Positions 24,306 through 35,319 of a DNA stretch of 64,000 nt are shown here, one piece after another. Each line of letters starts with the position of its first letter. The first letter of the stretch is position 1. The position numbers were made by a program, and so were the translations under genes. This stretch comes from Siderastrea siderea (taxonomy: Eukaryota; Cnidaria; Anthozoa; Scleractinia; Rhizangiidae): positions 5,699,423-5,763,422 of the forward strand of contig OZ034979.1 in NCBI GenBank assembly GCA_964030785.1. Reading direction: 5' to 3'. Below the pieces are notes generated by a model. The model ran no database searches and was not told where the DNA came from. It saw only the letters and a program-made list of their open reading frames with translations.

Positions 24306-27300
24306 CTTGTCATCAAAGCACAAGATGACCAGGGAATGCATTGTAGCTAAATTTTCCTCACTGTTAACTTTATCCTGAGTCAAAGCATTACACCCCTACA
24401 TAGGGGATTGTTTGCCAGTGTATTTTTGTTTTGTTTTTGTCTGTTTGTTTTTTATTTATTGTTATTATTTTTTTCCCGGCTTTGAAACTGATGCTCAAGC
24501 TGCTTTTATTTTTTAATATTGTCAATATAGATATCATAAGCAATGAACATATCCCATTCTGTAACACGGTGCCCTTGTATGACAACTATATGTGATGCAG
24601 TTGCACTGTTCACTAGGAATTTTACCCTTGGGTAATTTACAATGTATCAGTGAGTAACTGCAACCGGGAAGTGAATCAAAACCCAAAGTAAACCCAACCC
24701 AAAGCATTTCCTCAAGGATGCCACAGCGGAAAAGGGCTAGTGTAATGTGCTGAACAATTCAGAACTTTAACATCCATCCCTCCTGACTCTTAAGCATTTA
24801 TTTGAACTTTTGATGCTCAGGGCTTGCATAAAATTCCTGCCCCCTCCTCCCCCTTTGCCAAAAAAGTGCTCAAATGCCCCTCCCAAAGAACTATTAATTT
24901 TTTTTCAGTGGGAATTATTCATATTATTCTCAGGGTCTGCGAGTAAAAATGTTGCTCGCCTGTTCTGAATGTTCTAGACATCAGAGAGTGAATCAGAGTT
25001 GTATCTCCCAAAACAAAAGGAGTAAGGCATGGTTTGGTGGCGTGTTTCTTCACTCTTTATGTGACAAGGCCTTTCAAACCTGACCACCACTATAAACCGT
25101 AGCATGCTAATCAGTTAATAAATATATAAAAGCAATGAATAAAAATAATTGAATGAGGTTTTTGTGATCATACAGTGGAATAATCAAGGTCTCTGTAAGT
25201 GTTTTCAGCCAAGGCCAAAACCGAGTATCACAATAACTAAATTTAATAACTGAAGGGGTGCCTGGAATAAAGTCCCAAGTGACTTCTGATTAACTGATAA
25301 ATTCTCCTTTCAACCCTTTCCTTGCGTCTGTTTGTAAAATTAATCAAAGGGAGAATTTGACATTAGATTAGAGGTCACTTAGGGCCTTACTCCACACACC
25401 CCTTCAATGTTTTAATATGCACTGTGTTTTTTTTTTTTTTTTTTTGCTGGGTGTAAATTTGGCACTCACCACCCATGTACTTGATATGGGCACAGGGAAA
25501 GGGAGGGAGGGGGATGGTATTCCAAGAGACCTCTGTACACTGAAGGTCATGTGATATTAACTTTCTCAATCTAGCAATCTACAGACTAGGGCAATTGCTC
25601 TTTGTCTTTCCATAAACCATGTATACATATACCTATGAAGAAGACGAAATTAGAAAGAAACAGTTCTTGAGTAATATCACATGACCTACATGTACATTGG
25701 AAAAAACAAACAAACAAACAAACAAACAGTCCAGCTACAAAATACACCTGACGTCCATTGATCGGCGCATAATTATTAATATTAAACAGAGTAAATTAAA
25801 TCTTCATTTAAATAGATTGAAAGCAGACTCTTACCTTTCATTTACCATATTAGCATTTGAACAGGCCACACTCCTGTGCCTGAGCTACAAACACTCAACT
25901 GGACGCTGACAACGAAGTCGATGTCTGCAATTCATGTAGACAACGTTTGTGGAACGAACTCATCATAAGTTTGTCCTTGAATAAGACAAGCCAAAGTTGA
26001 ATATTCGCTTCATATCTAATTGATACGAGCAGTGTCTTCGTCGAAATCCTCCTCCTCAGGATTGCTAGGGTTGAAAATACGAATTTGGAAGAATTTCCGT
26101 TCGCGATTTCCACTCAGGCCGCCGAAATGGAAAGATTCCTAACGAATTTCCTCCCAACCTCAAGGGCAGCCTCGTTCCCAGGTTGCTCTCAGGTTTACAG
26201 GAAAGGAACAAAGGAGACTAATGTCGCGCATGCGCACAATTCTATTTGAAATGCCTTGAATTTCATTCGAAACGCGGGAAAAGAGGAGATGGCGGCGGTC
26301 GTGCTGACAGCTTTGATTTCATTGAATGTTTATCCTGTGTTCTGGTGCAAAGGACGCCGTAAGAATGTATAGTTGTTGAATAACTTCCAAATTTAGGTCA
26401 TCATCTCAGCTTTTCCGTCAAGATAATTCATCGTGAGGAAAATCGCAGCAAGGGATTGCAAATCTGAGAAATGAGACGAGTCAGAAAAGGCGACGGTGAA
26501 TTGAAAACTCGTGATAAGCAGACGAAAGTTTTGCCTTCCTGTCTTTGTTCTTCATCATCTTAACAGACTTCAACGCAAGACCAAGTACTGTTTAACAATA
26601 AAGTAAGTTGAACGTGAATGGAAATGCGTAATGTTTGTCGCATTGAAGGATAATTTGTGCTTGAAAGGGGCAGAAAGACAAATTCCTTGACAAGAGGGAG
26701 GTAAAAAGTGGCGTCCGCCTCGTAAACTACATGTTTTGGGGTTGTGAATGATTTCTGACGTTAAAAAAACAGAACATATAGCCGAGGCAAAAGTAAAAAT
26801 CGATACGATCAAGGAATTATATGGTTTTTGCTGCTTAAGCGAAAATATTGTGCCCAGACGCAAGCAGTTAACAGCGCAACTGCAATAGAAAAGCTCAATT
26901 TTATTCCAAACAAATATTTTGCTTCAAGTATCCGAGACTTTTGTCGTGGGTTTTGGTACACGAAATCCCTTTTGCTGGTAACAGTTTATTAATTAAGGAA
27001 GCGACTTTTCAAGAAAAGATATTGATAAAAGTGGCAGGGCTCAACAGGGAGTCGTCAAGGTGTGTATCACTGTCAACGACATACGATGAAAATTACGCTA
27101 CGGTCGCACCTCAGTCTACTTTGCTTCGTTCATTCATTTGGCTACTTTGATTTCTAAAAACTCCAGCCATGAAACAGTATGAAATATCGATTCTTATCAG
27201 GGGTTTTTTAATTGTATTGCCACGATTTGTAAAAAGGAAACCCAACAAGATGACGCGCCAGCAGAAAACTGTGAAAAAAATAACTCGAATCTTGTCGCCA

Positions 27301-27826
27301 GATAGGTGTTGTTTGGGCCATATATCCTACAATAGGGCTTGGTACAGCGATCGCTTTCAACCGAGAATAGAATAATAAGGTAAGAATAAGTTAGGCTAAA
27401 CAGTGTTAACTTTAAAGTGGCAAGGCGTGCGGAAAGGAACGGGGAAAGCGAGGCTACAAGAACGTCAAAATAGTTCCGTGAGATGAAAGAAACAAGAACA
27501 AGAGCTGCAGCTGTTATCAATAAAAGCACGCGGAATGAGAAATTTAAACTTAAAGTGATCGGTACTTCACCAAAAACCTACGAATTAGTTATAATACTGA
27601 AGAAAACTACCCAATTAGTGATGTTCTAGGAACTGTTTAAAGTTTATTAAGGAACAATACATAGAAATTTCACCTCCATGTCTTTTAAACAGACCTATTC
27701 ATAATGTGTCGAATTTGCTCTTTACATGTTAAGCTTAAAGTACATTGTGAGTTGTATTAATTTTTATGATTGTACACTGTGTTTAATACTAAACAAGATT
27801 CATATAAGTCTTAAATACATTTCAAA
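24306..27826. other. Element A interior, non-coding with small foldbacks
   Basis: No convincing gene. Two small inverted repeats are visible: about 25272-25382 (CCAAGTGACTTCTGATTA against its near complement) and about 25541-25692 (GGTCATGTGATATTA against TAATATCACATGACC). A (CAAA)n tract lies at about 25707-25727. A CpG-richer stretch with GATGGCGGCGGTCGTGCTGA near 26288 looks promoter-like, but no following exon is supported. Confidence 0.4.
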
Positions 27827-28131
27827 TTAGGGGCCGACCATTTAACTCTTGAGGGGGGGGGGGGGGGTGGATGATTTCGAAAAAAAATTTCCTGCAAGCC
27901 CTTGTCGGAAGAAAAAAATTGCATGCAGCACAAATGAAATAGAAAAAAAATTCTTGCACTGCTGCAAGCAAGAAAAAAAAATGTTGCAAAGCTATTTCAT
28001 CATTCCAGGGGGACTTTACAAAATCCCAGCAAAACTGCAACCATTCTTCCCTTGCTCCCTTTAAACTCTGGAGTTGGTTATGCTTCAGAATGTGCAATGC
28101 ATTCTTAGCTTTATAGGGTCCGACAATCTGT

Positions 28132-28430
28132 GAGCCAGCGAGCCACTCCAGTTAGCCTAAATCACACTCTGGTTTAGCCAAAACAACATTCCGGTTAGCC
28201 TACAGTTATTAGCTTTAATAGGTAGCTTGCGGTTAGCCCTATAGAATGGGATATAAAGGGATTTCTGGCTTGCACGGTTCACAAGGCTCGCGAGTCATGC
28301 AAGCCATTATGGTTAGCCTAAATTACACATTGGCTAACCTAGTTAGCACTGCAGTTAGCCTACAGTTCCTTTATAGGTAGCTTGCGGTTAGCCTTTTTAT
28401 TGGGATTAGGGATTTCTGGCTCGCTGGCTC
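28132..28430 (+). repeat. GTTAGCC-rich block bounded by inverted GAGCCAGCGAGCC
   Basis: GAGCCAGCGAGCC at 28132 and its complement at 28418-28430 bracket about 300 bases in which (G)TTAGCC occurs about seven times (another just beyond, and one in inverse orientation). Two longer half-units share CAGTTAGCCTACAGTT and GTAGCTTGCGGTTAGCC. Function unknown; lies in element B. Confidence 0.7.
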
Positions 28431-28800
28431 GTACTGTATCCAAACTCGTTAGCCTTATAATATCACAAGCAGTAATGGAGGTAAATTTTTCTATTTAAAG
28501 AATCAAGTTTTATTAGACAAAGAAAAATAATTTGTTCATTTTTAATCTTTTTAACTGAAGCATTTTCATATAACATAACACTTATAACATATAACATTTT
28601 TGCCATTTTTGATTTTTGCGATGTTTTAGTAATGCACCTATCAGTGTCTAGCCCCAATGGGGGGAGTGCAGGCATACCCAAGGGCTATAATGATTGACAT
28701 TTTCAAATATTTTGGGTCACTAAAATTTTTAAATTCCCCACCCTCTGCCATTTCAAACCTTGGTTAAATCCTTAATTCTTGTTATGAAACTATTCTATGA

Positions 28801-29140
28801 TTCTTGTTGTCAACCATAAGTAACATGTATTTATATTTTTCTATGTTTAAATATTTGTAAATAAAATATATCTCTATTATAACATATTCAGTATAAAAAG
28901 AAACAGATCCAAACCTTTCTTGTTGTCAACCGTAAATAAATAACAGTAACATGTATCTATATTTTTCTATGTTTTTATATTTTTAAATAAGATATATCTT
29001 TATTATAATATATATTCAGTATAAAAAGAAACAGATCCAAACCTTTCTTGTTGTCAACTATAAATAAATAAATAAATAAATAAGTAAACAGTAACATGTA
29101 TCTATATTTTCAATGTTTTTGTATTTTAAAATGAGATATA
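28801..29140 (+). repeat. Tandem repeat, about 120-bp unit
   Basis: Units start TTCTTGTTGTCAACC at 28801, 28917 and 29045 (spacing 116 and 128), carrying AACATGTATCTATATTTT and AAGAAACAGATCCAAACC. The third unit is partial. A (AAAT)n tract extends the last unit. Confidence 0.88.
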
Positions 29141-29300
29141 TAATTATGCCATAAAAAATTTTTCCCGGACCCCCCTGAAGCGCGAAAATAAAAACCAGGA
29201 AGGCCTTTATAGAAGCCTGGCATAATGAGAGTAACCAGGCCTTAAGATCCAACCCACTTGAGGATACACTGGGAACAAGCCTACAGTGCTCGGTAGTAAT

Positions 29301-29480
29301 CACAGGGAGCAGAGGAATTGTAGTAGAAATATCAATAAAAACGTCTTACCTCTTAACATTGCATTCTTGTGTTTATTAGCGTTGTTAAAACCTCATTTGC
29401 AAACCAAATATAAGCATTCATTTGCGATCGATCGAACCGAACCGCCATTACTTGAATAGCGTCGACCGCTGCTTGCTGGG
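29301..29480 (+). repeat. Left 180-bp terminal inverted repeat, P-type element
   Basis: Base-for-base complement of 49235-49414 by eye. It ends at GCTTGCTGGG, where the two sides diverge. It contains the palindrome GCGATCGATCG. Confidence 0.92.
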
Positions 29481-29491
29481 ACCGTGTTTTC

Positions 29492-29550
29492 CGTTGGACG
29501 AAGTCCAACGTATGGGAAAGCGAAGCTTTCCGAACGAGGCACGAAGTGCC
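29492..29550 (+). other. Three consecutive hairpins with GAA loops
   Basis: Right next to the left terminal repeat are three perfect stems of 8, 7 and 5 bp, each closing on GAA: CGTTGGAC-GAA-GTCCAACG (29492-29510), GGAAAGC-GAA-GCTTTCC (29515-29531) and GGCAC-GAA-GTGCC (29538-29550). They lie between the terminal repeat and the transposase gene and are not mirrored at the right end. Confidence 0.85.
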
Positions 29551-29720
29551 GAGAAGAAAAAATGGCAAGGGATGAAACATAGTACCACGTGACTCGTCGG
29601 ATGTGAACCGCGACATACTGGTGACGGAAGTGACGTACTATGTTCGGAAGTTCAGCCAACCGTTACTAATCCGAAGTTCAAAACAACAGCTGATTTCAAG
29701 AGCTTGGAGGGAGATTTGAA

Positions 29721-32700
29721 ATGAAACGCGTTTTCTCCAGTGGGGAAAATCTTCCGCAGCGAAAAAAATATAAAGCGGAAGATCGTGGAAAGAAATCTGT
29801 AGTCGTGCAATGGTACGTTATATTTCTAAGTCAAAAATTCATTATTCTGCGATTTATTTTCATCGATCGATCGATCGATCAATCGATCGTTTGGTAAAAG
29901 TGTGCTTAATTTCCTTTGCAGGCTTTTACACAACTACAAAATTTCTGGGGATAGTTTTCTACCAGGAAAGAAAATTTTTGGCGATTACGTTGATAACTGC
30001 ACCGAGAAAGAAAATTATCTACTGCAAGAGATTGAAGTAGGTAGGATTCTGAAGGAGGTGTTTCCTGAAATCAGACGAGTGCAGCGACGAGTTAAAGGAG
30101 TAAGAACATGGACGTATACACTGTCTAAAATTCAAACTGTTGAAAGAAACGAGAACACATGTTCCATTCCTACCACTGATAGCAGTAGTCAATCCGCAGA
30201 TGCAATCACATGGGAGAATTTACCAATTGTTATCTCGGAATTTGGGTGGCAGTTAGTATGTACAACTGACGACTTCCATGAATGGATTAAGCTCGGGTCG
30301 CAGGACTTGTGCGATGGAAACAGAGTATTGTACGAAGTTAAAATTTTAAAAAATTGGGATTTCACAGTTCATGTAAACAACAAAAAGGTTTCAAGAGAGA
30401 CACTGGGAATTCAAAATTTAAATCCATGCCAGCAACTCATTCGCTATCTTTTTGATATTTTGAACAAGTGTACTTTATGTAAAGGCTTTCAAGTTCCTTC
30501 CAAAAGGATAACCAAGGACGTTTGTGGTAACATGACAGGAAGAACTGAAGAATGGTGCAGTCGAGAAGATGACACAGTAGTGCTTCAACATCGGTCCACG
30601 AAATGTTCGGTGTTACTTCCGAACGATTTCAAACGAACGACTAGACGCTACTGTGAGAACTGTGTAAAGCTAAAGAAGAGCTGTAATACAAATTTGGTCC
30701 CTGAAGTAGACATGGAAAAGTCACAACCTTCAGCCAAAAAAAGGGACAGTTACATGAGTGAAAATGAATTAAGAGAGAAACTTAATCATGAAAGAACAAG
30801 ACGAATAAATGCCGAGAGGAGGGAAAGTTATTTAAGGGATAAAATAAATCAAGAGATGAAGAACTTTGACGAAGAAGACCACAAAGATTTCTCTTACATG
30901 TTCCAAAGAATAAATAAAGGGTCAGTCAGTGAGGACATGAAGATATTTTGGGAAGAGCAAGAGAAGGCATTGCATGCCAAGAGTCCCAGAGGCTACAGAT
31001 GGCATCCAAAGTATGTTTAAACTTAAACCATGTATTGCTTTTAACTACAATACAGTAGCAATATTTATAATAAAGTATGGACAACAAGTAACAACAGCAG
31101 CAACAATTAATGCAGTGATGATGATGATGATGATGATTACAATGACGACACAAATTAATGAAATGAGCAAGTTTTAGATCAGGGGAGAGTTGATAAGAAC
31201 CTTTATCAACTTATTGGCAATTGGAGAAAACAAAACAGTTATTTTCTCTTTGTTCATCCTCCATAAACTTTGACCTATGGTATTGTAATCTTCTCTCTCC
31301 TTAGGATAATTAGAATGTGCTTATCAATATGGAACAGAAGTCCAGAGGCCTACAAAGAGTTGCGAGAATGTGGCATGTTAGTTCTTCCTTCTGGTAGGCA
31401 TCTCCAGAATTACAAAAACTCCTGTTCTCAAAACCCCGGCTTAAATGAATCTGTGGGGAAATGGATGGCACAAGAGGCAAAGAAAAGAAATATAGGCCTT
31501 GAAGGAAGGGAAGGTGGAATCATTCTTGATGAAATGGCTATACAGGTATACTTGTATAAATAAAAATAAAATAAATCACTTTATTTAAGTGTCAGAGTAT
31601 TAGCAATTGCTAATTGGCAACACTGTAAATAAGGAAACAGATATCATAAATCAACAGAAGCTTAATTAAATTTTCCCTGGTAGGAGGCTGACCAGTTGGC
31701 TATTAACAAAGTGTGGAGGAGTTGAATTTGGGGCCACCAAAGACAAATCCATCTAGTGCCAGGGAGGGGGATTGAAAGCTGGGACCTCTGGATTCTGGGT
31801 TCAGCACCCTACCACTAGGCAACATTTACCCACTTGTATAAACATTTTATTTCATTTTTTGATATCAATTCAAAGAAACTCTTAGAAGTGAAATTTACAA
31901 TACAGCTATTGTTTTCAATTTAACAAACAAAAGCTGCACTTGTAAATTACAATTGCTAAAGGTTTATTGAATTGACCATTGGCTAGAACACTTTACAACT
32001 GATTAAACACATAAAGCCATTTTTTTTGTATTTGTTGTTAAATAGGAGGAACTGCAGATGAAATCAGTGAATGGAGTATGGAAACTAATTGGGCTTGTTT
32101 CTTTGGGGGAGGACTACAATTGCATGCAAAGAATTATGACAGGTTAGTATTTAAAGTACTTTACCTGTTCATTACAAACAAATAAATAATTTAATAAATA
32201 AATATGTATAAAAAGAGCATTCAAAATGTCATTCTTCACTAACACTGAGTTTTATTCTTAATGTAATAAATTATAGAGACAAAAAAGAAAGATAGGAAAT
32301 AGACCACCTATTTACTAATAAGTAAATGTAATCAAAGGTGGGTAACTTAACACAATGCCCGGTTACTTGCTACAACAAAAGTACTTAATTATTTATTTCA
32401 CTTTAATTTATTTTTTTTAGGAAAAGAGACCATTGAGGTAGCTACACATGTCCTCCAATTTGTGTTCCTGGGAAACAATGGTTTTCGCTTCCCATTTGCA
32501 CACTTTCCCACCACAGAAGTTGATCCATCTACATTATATACTCAATTTTGGAAAGCAGTGGGCTGGCTAAGGCGATATGGTTTCCAGACTAACTTTTGTT
32601 GCTGTGATGGTGGAGAAGCAAACAGAAGCTTCATCAAAATGCATTTTAAAGGGAAAGACCCTGTCAAGGAGAAGTTCACTACAATCAATCCTAATACACA

Positions 32701-34555
32701 AGAAAGCCAATGGTGTTTCTACTTGATCCTTCTGTAAGTTTACCATAATTTTTTTCTAAATCTTTCCAAGAGGCCCTGTTATTTTTCAGGGGAAGGGAAG
32801 GTAGGGGGTGGGGGGGGGGTGGGGTTTAAGAATCGTAATCCTGAGTCAATTCTTGCAATAATCAATGTCCCATTTTTTGGTAAAAAGCAAATAAATAATT
32901 TCAAAATATACAATGTAGAAACCAGTAATAATCATTTCTTGTAACATTAAAAAGTGCAGTTACTAAGTGACCATAACATTAATGAAATGCACAATTGTAG
33001 GAATAGTTTATTAAGTTTTAACATTTGCACTGGATTTTTATTCAAATTAAATCATCAATAAATTACTGATAATGACAATTAAAGATAAAGTATTGCAGCC
33101 AGTGGACTCTGCCCATCAGATCAAAATAACCAATAACAGGCCATAATTTCAAAGTGCAAAACAAACAATACATAATTTTTAAATTAATTAGCCAAATAAT
33201 ATGAATGTTTTCTCTAAATTAGCACAACATTAAGAAGCTGCGAAACAATCTCGAGAAGAGTCGACCTGGGGGAGTACGACTACTGTCATTTGGTGACAAG
33301 ACGATCCAGTGGAAACATCTGTACCAAGCTTACAAATGGGACCAGAGTACCAATTCATTGAAAATTCATGAACGACTCTCTGAGGAGCATTTCAGTCTTG
33401 GTTATGCAAGTAGAATGAGGAATCATCTTGCCGAGGAAGTTCTTTCAAAGAAAATGTTATACCTTCTACAGGTACATATTAGATTTTTAAAAACTACATA
33501 ACAATTGGTGCCCACTTTAGGAATCTCGTTCATTTTCAGGAATTTCATGAACAATATCCCACAGGGGTTTCATATAGGACAAAACTCAATACTAACCTGA
33601 AGCACAAACACCATACCCAAGGAGGATTATTGGAAATTCCAAGTAGATGGACAGAATACACCATATTCGTATTATCGGTATTGGACTGGAACAAGCTTGC
33701 AAATGGAGGCTCATGCGGGGGAATATCATTAAAAACAGCTTCATGTCATTTGCATTTGAAAAGATTACCTGCATGAGCCTCCATAATTTGCAAGCTAGTT
33801 CCAGTCCAATACCAAGAATACGAAAAAGGTCTATTGAAAAGATAGAATTTTTTAGGAAATATGAGTACAAGTGAACCTAAACTGAAATTTCCTAGGGGGG
33901 GAGGGTTCAAGGCCAACCCCCCCCGGGAGAGTATGGACATTTGCAACAACACCAAAAAATAATACTGATACTGTACCTATGTATTTTTTATTCTCACTGT
34001 CAGGCTTACAAGAAAAATTGTTCACAGACACAAGGCCATGAAGCTACATATCTAGACAAGACAATAGAATTTATTGACATGACCAGCAAAATAGTCAATA
34101 TTTTTGATGACCGAAGACCTGTAAGCAGTTTGGATGATCATCGCTTAGCTACCAATCGCGAAGTTCTTGATTATCTAAACAGATGGGAGAAAGATGCTGA
34201 GGCACATACAGATATAAGTAAAGCCGAGAGAGCAAAGAGACTTTTGTCCGACAAACTTCGATTTGATCTCTCTTCGATGATAATTGGTTTTCGTGAAGTG
34301 TGTAGAATTGCCTTTGAGCATTTTCCTGGATCCACCATATCGCCATTTCGAACAAACAGTGACTTAGTGGAAAACATCTTTTGCCAGGAACGTGGACACA
34401 ATGGACAGAATTCCAATCCAACCTATGCACAATATGGCCCAACCATGAACAGTATTGTCCTTGGACAGACAACTACAACAACAAGCAGTAACACTGGATC
34501 TGTAGAGAATTTGTGTTTCTTTAAAAATGGAACATTTAGGTCTAAAAAGATGTAG
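29721..34555 (+). CDS. RFX-domain P-element-type transposase (one-base frameshift in exon 5)
   Basis: Seven exons fit splice consensus and phase: 29721-29812, 29922-31010, 31305-31545, 32046-32142, 32421-32733, 33223-33471, 34004-34555; about 877 residues if the frame were continuous. Residues about 28-105 resemble an RFX DNA-binding winged helix: QWLLHNYKISG, FGDYVDNC, EVGRILKEVFPEIRRV, RTWTYTL. A cysteine pair region (YCENCVKLKKSC) and a charged coiled coil follow, then the P/THAP9-type helix region with LPSGRHLQNYK. Catalytic-type positions are D469 (ILDEMAI), D609 (LLDPS) and E817 (LVENIF), followed by NPTYAQYGPTMNSIV. Exon 5 lacks one base near 32707: before it the frame reads TINPNTQE, after it PMVFLLDPS, which joins in phase to HNIKKLRNN of exon 6. 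P-type transposases normally begin with a THAP finger; none is seen. The copy is probably inactive unless this is a sequencing error. Confidence 0.82.
31561..31831 (-). mobile_element. tRNA-derived SINE in transposase intron 3
   Basis: On the minus strand the 5' part has a tRNA-like A box region (TTGCCTAGTGGTAGGGTGC) and a B-box-like segment (GGTCCCAGCTTTCAATCC), and the 3' end is AAATAAAGTGATTTATTTTA. It is flanked by an exact 11-base duplication ACTTGTATAAA at 31550-31560 and 31832-31842. It sits four bases after the exon 3 donor. Confidence 0.8.
33668..33822. mobile_element. Foldback element in transposase intron 6
   Basis: Arms of about 50 bases, containing GGTATTGGACTGGAACAAGC and its near complement, enclose about 55 bases. 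No target duplication could be read confidently. Confidence 0.7.
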
Positions 34556-35319
34556 AGTCCTAACAAAAAGGGCATCCCAGGCCATGAAACAAGGTCCTAT
34601 TGTTGAGGTGCCTTCCATTTTTCCTGTCATGGCTTATGGGGGATTGTGGGTATTTACACAAAGATTTTTAAAATTTATTTATTAACAATTGGCTGATTTA
34701 CGTGTATCAAAACATGCCTGCACTCATCTCGGAATGCAGACGTTGAGCCTATATTCACCACAGGGTCAGTGAAAATTATACTTACAGGTACCAGTAGTAC
34801 CAGTACGTAGCTAAACTTCAATTTTTGGTGTTATTAAGACTTAACGAAAATTTCCCCTTGTTCTGGATTGCATTATGGAATACCTCTAAAAAGCGTTAAA
34901 GATACATTCAAAAAATATAGCTTGAGAACTTAACATTTATACACGTCATTAACACTTCTCAGCAGCATGAAGTTGTCAATAACAGTAATGACGAGCCAAT
35001 GTCAACAACAACACTTTGCTTGCCCTGGTGCATTTTTCATATGAGATGTTTTAAAGTATACCATGTATAATGGTTCACCTCTTATATGCTTTGATTCCAT
35101 GATCTTCAATCAGTATAAGTTTCAGGACATCATGTTCCCTGATCGACTAATTTTCAGGATAAATTTATTAAACAAAGTGCTAAGAGCATTCCGGGTGGCA
35201 TTGGCTCTTACTAAACTTCAATGTGCATTTCTAGAAATACTTTGAAGGACTTCATTATAAACCCCTTACACAAAAAAACTTAATTATTGTGCTATGTTAC
35301 TCAATGTAGGACATGATAA
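34556..35319. other. Intergenic region between transposase and helicase 3' ends
   Basis: The two genes converge here. No exon or repeat is seen. It presumably holds the poly(A) signals of both genes. Confidence 0.5.

Noticed and set aside
29353..29616. Conserved C-terminal peptide ending LTTLINTRMQC found at both 29.4 kb and 49.3 kb
   Set aside because: It is the translation of the identical 180-bp terminal repeats; conservation is at DNA level and there is no separate gene.
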